From assembly GCA_050944685.1 (NCBI GenBank), contig JBMNRP010000007.1, forward strand, positions 1 to 64,000: DNA of 64,000 nt, given 5' to 3'. Every line of letters begins with the position of its first letter. Position 1 is the stretch's first letter. The translations under genes were made by a program, and so were the position numbers. Of this stretch, positions 1-8,066 are shown piece after piece. This DNA comes from CADBRN01 sp050944685 (GTDB lineage Bacteria; Bacillota; Clostridia; Lachnospirales; Lachnospiraceae). A model generated the notes under the pieces. The model saw only the letters and a program-made list of their open reading frames with translations. It was not told the DNA's origin and made no database searches.

Positions 1-117
1 TCCGGCTTCCTTCGGATCCCATCTCGCGATGGGCACCCTTGCCTTCGGCTATGTCCTTCCCACTACCGGGCGGACTCTGGACTTTCACCAGCTAGGAACG
101 TGCGCCGCCGGGCGCAC
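1..117 (-). mobile_element. Group II intron (class IIC-like), 5' end, runs off the window
   Basis: Read on the minus strand, position 117 begins GTGCGCCCGGC, followed by a GGTGAAAGTCC segment, GCCGAAGGCAAGGGTG and GAAGGAAGC. This is the typical 5' end and early domain I of bacterial group II introns; from memory it resembles the Oceanobacillus iheyensis class IIC intron (GTGTGCCCGGC start). The intron continues below position 1, so its maturase and domains V-VI are not visible. The 5' splice junction lies five bases beyond the A-run (T-run on the minus strand) of an intrinsic terminator, which is the known target preference of class IIC introns. Completeness and activity cannot be judged. Confidence 0.85.
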
Positions 118-121
118 GCGC

Positions 122-164
122 AAAAAGACCGCGAATCGGATGTTTCCATCTGATTCGCGGTCTT
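122..164 (-). terminator. Intrinsic terminator of the NlpC/P60 gene; intron target
   Basis: Minus strand: an 18-bp stem with one G-T pair (arms 147-164 and 125-142, TTTC-type loop), followed by a short T-run. It lies 30 bp after the stop codon of the NlpC/P60 gene and directly before the intron. Confidence 0.9.
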
Positions 165-193
165 ATCGTTAAACACTCCCCAGACCGAAGAAC

Positions 194-1648
194 TTATACA
201 AGACGCCGGATCGCAAGGATCGTGCGGTAGGAAGCATTCGTGTACTTGATTCCGCCCGCCGGATACGGCTTGCTGTTCGAAGCATTGACCATCGTGCCTC
301 CGCCGACATAGATTCCTACGTGACCGGAGTAGCAGAGGATATCGCCCGGCTGTGCCTCAGAGAGACTGCTCACAGCGCGTCCGACCGAACGCATCGCGGA
401 GGATGAGTGCGGCAGACTGTACCCGAAGTGTGCGTATACCTGCATTACAAATCCGGAGCAGTCGCATCCGTTTGTCAGGCTGGTCCCGCCGTAGACATAC
501 GGATTTCCGATAAACTGGCAGGCGTAGTTCGCGATCGCTGAACCGAGCGAACTGTTTCCGGTGCTTGTCGACGTACTCGTGGAGCTGCTGCTTCCCGAAG
601 ATTTCGTGGAGCTGCTGCTTCCCGAAGATTCCGTAGAGCTGCTGCTTCCCGAAGACTTCGTCGAACTGCTGCTTCCCGAAGATTTCGTGGAGCTGCTGCT
701 TCCCGAAGATTTCGTAGAGCTGCTGCTCCCGGAAGATTTCGTGGAGCTGCTGCTTCCCGAAGATTTCGTGGCGCTGCTGCTTCCCGAAGATTTCGTGGAA
801 GTACTGCCGGAAGACTGGGTCGAAGATCCGGAAGATTTCTGCGAGGAACTGGTTCCGGAACTGCCCGAATCTTCATCCGAGGAGGAAGAAGTTCCATCCG
901 AAGAACTTTCTGCCGCGACCTCCGCCAGCTCGGCGATCTTCGCGTTTTCCTCCTCCAGCAGCTGCTGATACTCTTCCGCTTTCGCGTTCGAATCGGCGAG
1001 CTGTGCGTCGTAATTGGAAGAGGTTGCCTTCGCCTGACTGAGAAGCGTCTCCAGGTGAGACTTGTTCGTCTCCTGGTCCTGCTTCATATATTCCAGATTC
1101 TGTTTCTCCGTCTCCTGCTCTGTCTTCAGGTCCGTGATCTCCTGGAGCGTATCGGAGTATTCCTGCAGGCACTCCCGGTCGTAATCATACATCTTCTCGG
1201 TGTACTCGGACTGGGTCAGCAGTTTGGAAACATTTCCGGTGCTGAGGAAAACCATTCCCCACCCGGCGTCTCCGCCATTCTCATAGATATACTGAATACG
1301 CTTTTTCATCGCTTTGTATTCAGTGTTTCTCTTCTCTTCGGCGCTGTTCAAATCCTTTTGAATCTGCTCCAGCTGGGCATTCTTCTGATCGATCTGATCC
1401 GAGAGATCCTGAATCTCCGCAATCGACGTGACCAGCTGACCGTTCAGACTGTCGATCTGACCCGTAACTTCGCTTTTCTTCTTTTCCAGTTCGGTGATTG
1501 TATTCTGAAGTTCGGTCAGCTTTGCGCTCGTATTTTCCTTTTCTTTCTGAACACTGGATATGGTCGTATCAGCCATGACCGCAGGGGCAAACTGTCCCAC
1601 TGCGACGACTGCCGCCAGTCCCATCAGGAATAACTTTGACTTTCGCAT
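194..1648 (-). CDS. Secreted NlpC/P60 peptidoglycan hydrolase with PcsB/CwlO-like coiled coil
   Basis: Signal peptide (about residues 1-27), a long Glu/Lys/Gln-rich coiled coil (to about 250), a Ser/Gly/Thr/Lys linker with eight 9-residue repeats, and a C-terminal NlpC/P60 domain. The domain keeps the catalytic Cys in DCSGF (about residue 397) and His in HVGIY (about 443), so it is expected to cut D-Glu-(gamma)-meso-DAP or similar stem-peptide bonds. The arrangement matches PcsB/CwlO-type hydrolases, which act in septum or side-wall growth; their coiled coil usually senses FtsEX, which is not in this window. The start is the ATG seven bases after GGGGG; an ATG three codons upstream overlaps that ribosome site. 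It is monocistronic, ending in a terminator that carries an intron. Confidence 0.9.
   Translation of the reverse strand: MRKSKLFLMGLAAVVAVGQFAPAVMADTTISSVQKEKENTSAKLTELQNTITELEKKKSEVTGQIDSLNGQLVTSIAEIQDLSDQIDQKNAQLEQIQKDLNSAEEKRNTEYKAMKKRIQYIYENGGDAGWGMVFLSTGNVSKLLTQSEYTEKMYDYDRECLQEYSDTLQEITDLKTEQETEKQNLEYMKQDQETNKSHLETLLSQAKATSSNYDAQLADSNAKAEEYQQLLEEENAKIAELAEVAAESSSDGTSSSSDEDSGSSGTSSSQKSSGSSTQSSGSTSTKSSGSSSATKSSGSSSSTKSSGSSSSTKSSGSSSSTKSSGSSSSTKSSGSSSSTESSGSSSSTKSSGSSSSTSTSTSTGNSSLGSAIANYACQFIGNPYVYGGTSLTNGCDCSGFVMQVYAHFGYSLPHSSSAMRSVGRAVSSLSEAQPGDILCYSGHVGIYVGGGTMVNASNSKPYPAGGIKYTNASYRTILAIRRLV
578..793 (-). repeat. Eight in-frame 27-bp repeats in the NlpC/P60 linker
   Basis: The gene encodes eight consecutive 9-residue units of the type KSSGSSSST; one has E for K and one has A for S. 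Near-identical DNA copies make the linker prone to change length in frame. The repeats also create a long but spurious open frame on the opposite strand. Confidence 0.9.
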
Positions 1649-1813
1649 GAATATCATCCCCCAATGAATTAGCCGTGTGAACTGTTAACTCATCATGTAA
1701 CATATTTGAAATATTTTCTTCAATCTTTCTACATATTAGCATAATTCAATCGTTCACACAAGCCATATCTTTGTCATTCATTTGAAAAAAAACAATATAC
1801 ATACGAAGATCGG

Positions 1814-2911
1814 CTATTTGTTTTCAATTTTACATATGGTAATTCCGTTCTTTTCCGGGTTTTTCGACACATCCTTTCCCGTGATGCGGATTTCCCCGCT
1901 CTTGATCTGTTTTACCACCTCGGAATACTGCTGTACCGTGAAATTTTCAAAGCCCGTATCGGAAAACGCCATCCGGACTCCGTTTTCTTTAATACCGTAT
2001 TCCGTGATCTCTCCGCCCTTCAATGTCCCGTTCTGAACCTGCTGAAGCGCCAGCCTGGCGACCTTCGTATAATTGATCCCGGAAGCGGCCGCGACCACCT
2101 CGGAATCCAGCTCCGAGTGATTCATGTCGGCGGTGATAATTTTCCCTCCGGACTCTTTTGCGCTCTCGATCCCGATGAATTCCGGACCGTTTCCGCTAAC
2201 GGAAATGATCTGGCACCCCTCCTGAAACCACCCGTTGATCTCCGCAACCTGGGCGGGATCCACCGCGTCGGAGGGAATCAGACCGTACATCACGGTAATC
2301 GCTCCGTCTCCGAGCTTTTGCGAGGCCCCGGCGTACTCGGCCCCCTGAATAAAGCCTGAACCGTATTTCACATTTTCCTCTTCCCGGCTGCCTCCCAGAT
2401 AGCCGATCGTCCTGCTGCCATCCATCACAGCGGCATATCCGGCCAGAAATCCGGCCTCCTCCCGGTTAATGCGAATGCAGTATGTATTTCCCCGGATCCG
2501 CTCTCGGCTTTCTCCGGTTCCGTCTGTCGGAAGTGCGTCCACCAGGACAAACTGTGTGTGATTTTCTCTCTGCTGCAGATCGTAAACCGCGTTCCCCATT
2601 TGTTCGCCGACACAGACAATGACGTCCGCCCCCGCGTCGATCGCTTTTTCCATCGCATCCCGCCCGGCCGATACGCTCGTATCAGCGGGCACGTAGTTCT
2701 CCGCCTCGGCGTTATGATCATTCAGATAATCGGAAATGCCGTCCCACAATTCTCCGCATGCGCCCTGATACTCCCCGGATTCCGTGTCTCCCACAAATGC
2801 AATCCTCATCGGATCCTGATCCGATCCGCATCCGCCGAATATCAATCCGGCTGCGAAAACGGAAGCCGCCAGCAGCGCGATCCATTTCCCCCTATGTCTG
2901 CCTTTCTTCAC
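1814..2911 (-). CDS. BMP-family substrate-binding lipoprotein
   Basis: 365 residues, with a lipoprotein signal peptide ending near IFGGC (Cys about residue 28) and a type I periplasmic-binding-protein fold. The N-terminal MRIAFVGDTESGEY segment, the middle RIRGNTYCIRINREEAGFLAGY and GYLGG segments, and KIITADMNHSE are typical of the basic membrane protein (BMP/PnrA/Med) family, whose known members bind nucleosides for an ABC importer. No permease or ATPase lies nearby, so it is an orphan binding protein or a signalling protein of the Med type. The start is a GTG six bases after GGGGAG. A terminator hairpin sits 57 bp upstream of this start in what may be its leader. Substrate not known. Confidence 0.8.
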   Translation of the reverse strand: MKKGRHRGKWIALLAASVFAAGLIFGGCGSDQDPMRIAFVGDTESGEYQGACGELWDGISDYLNDHNAEAENYVPADTSVSAGRDAMEKAIDAGADVIVCVGEQMGNAVYDLQQRENHTQFVLVDALPTDGTGESRERIRGNTYCIRINREEAGFLAGYAAVMDGSRTIGYLGGSREEENVKYGSGFIQGAEYAGASQKLGDGAITVMYGLIPSDAVDPAQVAEINGWFQEGCQIISVSGNGPEFIGIESAKESGGKIITADMNHSELDSEVVAAASGINYTKVARLALQQVQNGTLKGGEITEYGIKENGVRMAFSDTGFENFTVQQYSEVVKQIKSGEIRITGKDVSKNPEKNGITICKIENK

Positions 2912-2967
2912 AGCAATCTCCCCTTTTATGATTCATGCAGAACATGCATATATGCAATTTTACCGAT

Positions 2968-2995
2968 AAAAAAGCGCTCCCGTCCGCGGGAGCGC
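2968..2995 (-). terminator. Terminator hairpin in the BMP gene leader
   Basis: Minus strand: GCGCTCCCG, a 4-nt loop, CGGGAGCGC, then six T. No minus-strand gene lies upstream for it to terminate, so it may work as an attenuator. An upstream CGCGGGA (3030-3036) can pair with TCCCGCG inside the hairpin (2985-2991), which would exclude the terminator fold. Confidence 0.75.
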
Positions 2996-3184
2996 GCAAG
3001 ATTTCCCTATGAAAAAATCAGCCCGGCCGTCCCGCGCGCTTCTTCCCCCTCTGCGCAGCGTCCGATCCGAACAGATTCCCTTTCTGTTTATTATTTCCTA
3101 CTCCCGATATTAAGTATACCTATTACCAACTTTGATTGGAAGCCTGCCAATAAAAAGAATCGGTTATGAATCCATTAATTTTAT

Positions 3185-3212
3185 TTAACAATTTCTTCCG
3201 CCGAAGTATGCT
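3185..3212 (+). promoter_or_regulatory. Possible promoter of the EamA transporter gene
   Basis: TTAACA, 16 bp, TATGCT. It lies about 125 bp upstream of the likely ATG. Confidence 0.4.
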
Positions 3213-3335
3213 AGAATGAAGCTTGCGTTTGCCGGATTTCCGGACTTCCACTAGATATGGGACGGCATCCGCCGGAAATGCCCAATATCCGCGCAGGCGG
3301 AATTGTTACAAATTTTTACAGACGGGAAAATCACT

Positions 3336-4268
3336 ATGCGGGACAAAACATTCTGGACCAGAACACCGGTAATACTTCTGATGACGTTTATCTGCTGCTT
3401 CCTCTGGGGCAGCGCTTTTCCGTGCATCAAAATCGGATACCGTCTCTTTTCGATCGCATCCGAGGACACGGCGAGCCAGATTCTGTTCGCCGGGCTCCGC
3501 TTCACGCTCGCCGGAATTCTCGTCATGATTCTCGGAAGCATCCGCTCAAAAAAGGTTCTGGTCCCCTCGAAAAGCAGCGCCGGCTGTATTCTGGTTCTCG
3601 CGCTCGTCCAGACGATCGGACAGTATTTCTTCTTTTATATCGGACTGGCTCACGCCTCCGGTGTCGCCTCCTCGATCATCGAGGCATCATCGAACTTCCT
3701 GGCCATTCTGATCGCCGCGCTGGTTTTCCGCTACGAAAAACTGACGCTGCCCAAAATCATCGGCTGTCTCGTCGGATTCGCGGGAATTCTTCTCATCCAG
3801 CTGCCCGGCAGCTCCACTGCATTTTCCATGCACTGGAACGGGGAGGGATTTATCCTGATCTCAGCGACGATGTACGCGTTTTCTTCTTCGCTGATCAAGC
3901 GTTTTTCCCGGAATGAGAATCCGCTGATTCTCTCCGGATGCCAGTTCATCCTCGGAGGACTGGTTCTGACCGCAGCGGGGGCTCTCATGGGAGGACATCT
4001 CTCCGGATTTACGCCCGCGTCTTCGATGCTCCTTCTCTACATGGCTCTGATTTCCGCCGTCGCCTATTCGCTCTGGAGTATTCTGCTGAAGTACAATCCG
4101 GTCAGCCGTATCTCGGTCTTCGGATTTATGAACCCGGTGCTCGGAGTGATTCTCTCCGCCCTGCTCCTGAACGAAAAGAATCAGGCGTTCAGTATCTTCG
4201 GACTGCTCTCTCTGGTCCTGGTCTCCTTCGGAATCGTGATTGTGAACCGGGCGGACGCGGAAAAATAA
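3336..4268 (+). CDS. DMT-superfamily (EamA) transporter
   Basis: About 310 residues with ten hydrophobic helices in two EamA repeats (roughly residues 10-145 and 160-305), the standard size and layout of drug/metabolite exporters. The second repeat carries the typical segment ending in NPVLGVILSALLLNE. Substrates in this family include amino acids, metabolites and drugs, and none can be assigned here. The ATG at 3336, preceded by GACGGG, is preferred; an in-frame TTG at 3303 has no convincing ribosome site. The gene is alone, with no clear terminator after it. Confidence 0.85.
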   Translation: MRDKTFWTRTPVILLMTFICCFLWGSAFPCIKIGYRLFSIASEDTASQILFAGLRFTLAGILVMILGSIRSKKVLVPSKSSAGCILVLALVQTIGQYFFFYIGLAHASGVASSIIEASSNFLAILIAALVFRYEKLTLPKIIGCLVGFAGILLIQLPGSSTAFSMHWNGEGFILISATMYAFSSSLIKRFSRNENPLILSGCQFILGGLVLTAAGALMGGHLSGFTPASSMLLLYMALISAVAYSLWSILLKYNPVSRISVFGFMNPVLGVILSALLLNEKNQAFSIFGLLSLVLVSFGIVIVNRADAEK

Positions 4269-4457
4269 GTGCCTGAGAGTTCACACTTTCTTCCAAATTA
4301 ATACACAAAGTCACCACCACACCCCTTTATAGTTATCCTTGTAAAGAGAAAACAGCAGCAAATTCCCCGGGAAATCCCGGACGGAGCCAAAGCGATATGA
4401 TTTATGAGGGTCTGATTCCGGACCAGCGCGTCAGGCAAATGGACAAGGAGAACAGAA

Positions 4458-5603
4458 ATGAGTGACTATTATCATAATGACTGGAATCAAAACGAGTGGA
4501 ACACCGATGACATCAGCAATACATCCGGAACAAAGGAGGATGGGAATTCCGGAACAAAGAAACGCCGTACCAGAAAGGCGCGAAAAAAGAATCCCCTCCG
4601 CCGCAATATGAAAAGAGTGATCGCGTCGGCTCTCGTATTCGGAGTCGTGGCGGGCGGAACGACATGGGGTGTCGCCTCCGCCGGAAATCACTTTTTCTCC
4701 TCCGATTCGGAGCTCACGGATTCCGCGGACTCTTCGGGGGACTCCGCCACAGGAGAGCTGACCTCCCTGAACACTTCGGACAGCGGTGAGGCGGACGGAA
4801 CGGTCGAGGGCGTCGCGAGCTACGCGATGCCGTCAATGGTAACGATTTCTACGCTCTCAGTCGAGCAGATGCAGAATTTCTTCGGCGGCTCCCAGAGCTA
4901 CGAGGTGGAGGGCGCCGGAACAGGAATCATCATCTCAGAGGATGACGACAGCTACTACATCGCGACCAACGCCCACGTCGTATCGGGAGCTCAGCAGATT
5001 TCCGTCGGATTCATCGATGAGACCGCCGCAGAGGGCACGATCCTCGGCGAAGACGATGACAACGATATCGCCGTCGTAAAGGTGAGCAAATCGGATCTTT
5101 CCGAGGACACCATCAGCCAGGTGACAGTCGCCACCATCGGAGATTCGGATGAGCTGGCGCTCGGCGAGCAGGTCGTCGCGATCGGAAACGCTCTCGGCTA
5201 TGGTCAGTCTGTCACGGCCGGTTACGTCAGTGCCCTGGACCGTGATCTGGAGACGACCGACGAGAGCGGTTCCACCCAGACCTCCGAGGGACTGATCCAG
5301 ACCGATGCCGCCATTAACTCCGGAAATTCCGGCGGCGCTCTTCTGAACATGAGCGGCGAAGTCGTCGGCATCAACGAGGCGAAAAGCTCAACGACCTCCT
5401 CGGGCGTCACGGTCGATAATATCGGCTTTGCGATCCCGATCTCAAAGGTTCTGCCGATCATCCAGTCGATGATCGACGGCACCTACACCGACAGCAGTTC
5501 CTCTTCTGACAACTCGTCTTCCGGTGGAAACAGCGAACAGAGCACCGGCTCTGAGAACGGAGCTTCCGGAAGCAATGGCTTCGGAAACGGAATGTTCGGC
5601 TGA
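4458..5603 (+). CDS. Membrane-anchored HtrA/DegP-like serine protease without PDZ domain
   Basis: An acidic, then strongly basic cytoplasmic N-terminus (residues 1-52), one membrane segment (about 53-75), an acidic Ser-rich spacer, then a trypsin-like S1C protease domain (about 115-340). The catalytic triad is visible: His173 in TNAHVV, Asp203 in NDIAVVKV and Ser291 in NSGNSGGAL. HtrA/DegP proteins degrade misfolded envelope proteins outside the membrane. Firmicute HtrA normally ends in a PDZ domain; here residue 340 onward is only a Ser/Gly/Asn-rich tail of about 40 residues. The start follows AAGGAG at good spacing. A strong terminator follows at 5682-5733. No CssRS-type regulators are adjacent. 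Confidence 0.93.
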   Translation: MSDYYHNDWNQNEWNTDDISNTSGTKEDGNSGTKKRRTRKARKKNPLRRNMKRVIASALVFGVVAGGTTWGVASAGNHFFSSDSELTDSADSSGDSATGELTSLNTSDSGEADGTVEGVASYAMPSMVTISTLSVEQMQNFFGGSQSYEVEGAGTGIIISEDDDSYYIATNAHVVSGAQQISVGFIDETAAEGTILGEDDDNDIAVVKVSKSDLSEDTISQVTVATIGDSDELALGEQVVAIGNALGYGQSVTAGYVSALDRDLETTDESGSTQTSEGLIQTDAAINSGNSGGALLNMSGEVVGINEAKSSTTSSGVTVDNIGFAIPISKVLPIIQSMIDGTYTDSSSSSDNSSSGGNSEQSTGSENGASGSNGFGNGMFG

Positions 5604-5681
5604 TCAAAATAAATCCGGACCCGTGAACGCATTCCCCGGTGCGTGACGGACGGTCTCCGGAAACAAAAAAATACAGAATAT

Positions 5682-5733
5682 GGGCTGAACGGCGAAATGA
5701 CCTGCCCCAGGTCGGCCGCTCAGCCCTTTTTTT
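5682..5733 (+). terminator. Terminator of the HtrA-like gene
   Basis: GGGCTGA and CGGC pair with GCCG and TCAGCCC around an inner GACCT/AGGTC stem, followed by seven T. Confidence 0.9.
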
Positions 5734-5898
5734 GATTTTTTGTACCGGAAAAAATGCAAAACGGGTTCATATATGATACTCTATTGATACAGATACTGCA
5801 TGATCTTCGCCGGCTGACGCAAAGCGCAGGATTTCGCGATGACTGGCACGCTCTGGTTCTGATATTTAGAGCAGATTTCGATAATGAAAGGGGAAAAA

Positions 5899-6798
5899 AT
5901 GAAAAAGAATCGGTTTCGAAAGACTCTGGCACTTCTGATCGCGGCGGTGTGTTTCATGGTTCCTGCGGCTTCGGTGAAAGCCGCGTCAGAATCGGCTCCG
6001 ATGTACCGCTTTTACAACCCGAACAGCGGGGAGCATTTTTATACCGGCTCGCTTCGGGAGGGCGCCAATATCGTCAACGCCGGGTGGCGGGCCGAAGGTG
6101 TCGGCTGGTACCAGCCCTCTTCCGGCGCAAACGTCTACCGGCTCTACAATCCGAACGCCGGCGATCACCACTACACGGTCAATCCCGCTGAGCGGAACCG
6201 GCTGATCTCTTTGGGCTGGCGCTACGAGGGCGTCGGATGGAAATCCGCCACATCGGGATCGCGCGTCCCGATCTACCGCCAGTATAACCCGAACGCCAGG
6301 AGCGGGGCGCACAACTTCACGGCGAGCCGCAGCGAAAACGACAGCCTCGCAAGGATCGGATGGCGGGCCGAAGGAATCGCGTTCTACGGAGTCTCGGGCG
6401 GAACGCTGAATTTCACTTCCGGCAGCGGACTGAAAACCGCGGCAGGAAACTATTCCGCCACAATAGATTATCGAAAATCGATGAACGACGAGACCAACAA
6501 CCGCCTCGGAAGAGCCTTCGCGATATTTCCGGAGGAAAATTACCTCATCGTGCACGGCGGAATGGCCTATGACAGGAACACAGATTTTGAAAATTTCGAT
6601 TACCCTTCCGGCAACAATAACCTCTACATCTTCCGGATGAACACGAACACAAGGTTCGGATACTCCGGCGGCGACGGGCCGACCGAGTATACCACACGGA
6701 AGAATTTCTTCCGGACCTGCAGAGATTACAGCGGCCTCGGCCTCCTCATTGAAGTCGGCTCGGACGGATTGGCCCGGGAAGTACGGATTGCGTCATAA
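5899..6798 (+). CDS. Secreted protein with three DUF5648-type repeats
   Basis: 299 residues with a signal peptide (about 1-28, cut near VKAAS). Three tandem repeats of about 45 residues follow, of the type YRLYNPN-(S/A)G-(E/D)HxYT...GWRxEGVGW, known as DUF5648 and found in secreted, often wall-associated proteins of Gram-positive bacteria. The C-terminal 130 residues form a separate domain I do not recognise; it contains a DYRKSMNDETNN segment and a NLYIFRMNTNTRFGY segment. The start at 5899 is chosen because AAAGGGG lies just before it; the ATG at 5884 would put that ribosome site inside the coding region. No anchor motif or transmembrane end is present. Function unknown, perhaps binding to surface polymers. 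Confidence 0.8.
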   Translation: MKKNRFRKTLALLIAAVCFMVPAASVKAASESAPMYRFYNPNSGEHFYTGSLREGANIVNAGWRAEGVGWYQPSSGANVYRLYNPNAGDHHYTVNPAERNRLISLGWRYEGVGWKSATSGSRVPIYRQYNPNARSGAHNFTASRSENDSLARIGWRAEGIAFYGVSGGTLNFTSGSGLKTAAGNYSATIDYRKSMNDETNNRLGRAFAIFPEENYLIVHGGMAYDRNTDFENFDYPSGNNNLYIFRMNTNTRFGYSGGDGPTEYTTRKNFFRTCRDYSGLGLLIEVGSDGLAREVRIAS

Positions 6799-6816
6799 AC
6801 TCTCCGGTATTTGCGC

Positions 6817-7692
6817 CTAAAGCTCCTCATGCGAATAGTGCAGAAACCCTTCGCCGCGGATTTCCGTCGCCTCGGTGATGATCAGAAAAGCGTTCCGGTC
6901 ATACTCCTCCACGATTTCCTTCAGAAGAGGGACCTGCCGGTCGGATATCGCGCAGAACAGCACCGGCTTCTCCGTGTTCGTATAGAGCCCGGTTCCCCGG
7001 ATCTGTGTCACCCCGCGGTCCAGCTCTTTCATCATCACGGGGGCGATCTCGCTGCTTTTGTCGGAAATCACATAGGCCAGATACGCGTTTCGCGCACCGC
7101 TGATGACCCGGTTTGATACGATTCCGCTGATTATCACGGAAACAACCGCAAACATCGACCGCTCCATTCCGAAAACCCACACCGAGAGCACGATGATAAC
7201 CATGTCCATCACCGGAAGGATTTTCGCCGTGGGAATATGCGGATAATAATGCTGCAGAAGAGCGGCCAGCGTGTCGGTTCCGCCGGTCGTCGCCTTGCCC
7301 AGAAACACGGATCCGATTCCGATTCCCATGATGCCCCCGCCGATCACCGAATTCAGATACAGGTTATCTACCAGAGTGTGCTCCGGAATCAGGAAGAGCC
7401 ACAGGGAAAACAGGACCGACGCAATCAGCGTTCTTCGAATAAATTTCCACCCGCGTATCCTGACGGAAAACAGAAGAAGAGGAACGTTCAGGATCGCATT
7501 GCCCAGCCAGACCGGAATGCCTCCGAAGGGCAGTTGCTCCGTCCATCTCCGGATCAGGATCGCCAGTCCGGTGAAGCCTCCCGGCACAAGATCCGCCGGG
7601 GCAAAGAACAGGTTGGTGGAGACAGCCATCAGTACCGTTCCGGCCAGCACCCGGATCATGTTCTTTTTCTGATCTCGCTTTCCTTCCCGCAT
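6817..7692 (-). CDS. YitT-family membrane protein
   Basis: 291 residues: five or six membrane helices (to about residue 185) containing GTVLMAVSTNLFF and PGGFTGLA, which mark the YitT/DUF161 family. A C-terminal cytoplasmic DUF2179 domain follows (about 215-285), with the G-TGLYTN-EKPVLFCAI segment. The family is widespread in Firmicutes, and its role is not settled. The ATG follows AGGAGGAAAGGCG. The stop codon lies only 18 bp from the stop of the convergent DUF5648 gene, and no separate terminator is visible. Confidence 0.88.
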   Translation of the reverse strand: MREGKRDQKKNMIRVLAGTVLMAVSTNLFFAPADLVPGGFTGLAILIRRWTEQLPFGGIPVWLGNAILNVPLLLFSVRIRGWKFIRRTLIASVLFSLWLFLIPEHTLVDNLYLNSVIGGGIMGIGIGSVFLGKATTGGTDTLAALLQHYYPHIPTAKILPVMDMVIIVLSVWVFGMERSMFAVVSVIISGIVSNRVISGARNAYLAYVISDKSSEIAPVMMKELDRGVTQIRGTGLYTNTEKPVLFCAISDRQVPLLKEIVEEYDRNAFLIITEATEIRGEGFLHYSHEEL

Positions 7693-8058
7693 CGCCTTTC
7701 CTCCTCTCCGTCAAATTCGCACACGGAGAAATCTGTGTTCAGCATCCCCGCCGCTTCCGTTTTCCAAAAACCCCCGCAGCCGGATGATCTGAACCGTGAA
7801 AAACTGACATGTATTATCATACCATGAACTGTATGTATATTGCGCTTTTTCTTATGGATCGCGCCTTCTTTCCGGAAAGAGGCAGAGCAATCTTTCCCGA
7901 AGCAAAAAAGCCGCTGCTCCGCGACCGAAAAAGTCTGAAGCAGCGGCTCCTGTCACAGGATCCTCGCGATTCCCCGTATTACTGATTAAATTTCACACTG
8001 ATTTCTCATCCGGAAAAAATGAGGATACGGATCCTTTCGTCAGCAGAGGATCCTTTCG
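7693..8058. other. Intergenic region between YitT and DUF1848 genes
   Basis: The region contains the terminator of the DUF1848 gene (7904-7949), one copy and part of another of a 19-bp tandem repeat, and presumably the YitT promoter near the A+T-rich stretch around 7810-7850. No gene is supported. Confidence 0.6.
7904..7949 (-). terminator. Terminator after the DUF1848 gene
   Basis: Minus strand: AGCCGCTGCT pairs with AGCAGCGGCT across a loop of about 20 nt, followed by six T. It is about 110 bp after the stop codon. Confidence 0.85.
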
Positions 8059-8066
8059 TCAGCAGA
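8029..8066. repeat. 19-bp perfect tandem duplication over the DUF1848 stop codon
   Basis: GGATCCTTTCGTCAGCAGA occurs twice head to tail (8029-8047 and 8048-8066). The upper copy contains the end of the DUF1848 coding region, and the lower copy repeats it after the stop. Confidence 0.9.

Larger units (their letters stand above)
2912..3335. other. Intergenic region: BMP leader and EamA promoter
   Basis: No gene is supported here. The minus strand holds a candidate structured leader for the BMP gene ending in a terminator hairpin (2968-2995). A possible minus-strand -10 box, TATACT, is near 3113-3118. The plus strand carries the likely promoter of the EamA gene. Short open frames here look like chance. 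Confidence 0.6.

Noticed and set aside
561..968. 135-residue repetitive Leu/Glu protein opposite the P60 linker
   Set aside because: It is the antisense translation of the 27-bp repeats; the repeats fit the Ser-rich linker of a complete hydrolase.
1683..1701. TGTTAA/TGTAAC direct repeat as a WalR box before the P60 gene
   Set aside because: The spacing is seven bases instead of the five in the WalR consensus, and the orientation relative to the gene is opposite.
2996..3130. Cobalamin or other known riboswitch upstream of the BMP gene
   Set aside because: A GGGAA segment caught the eye, but the conserved core with GCCACTGT and the other cobalamin blocks are absent; no other known class matched.
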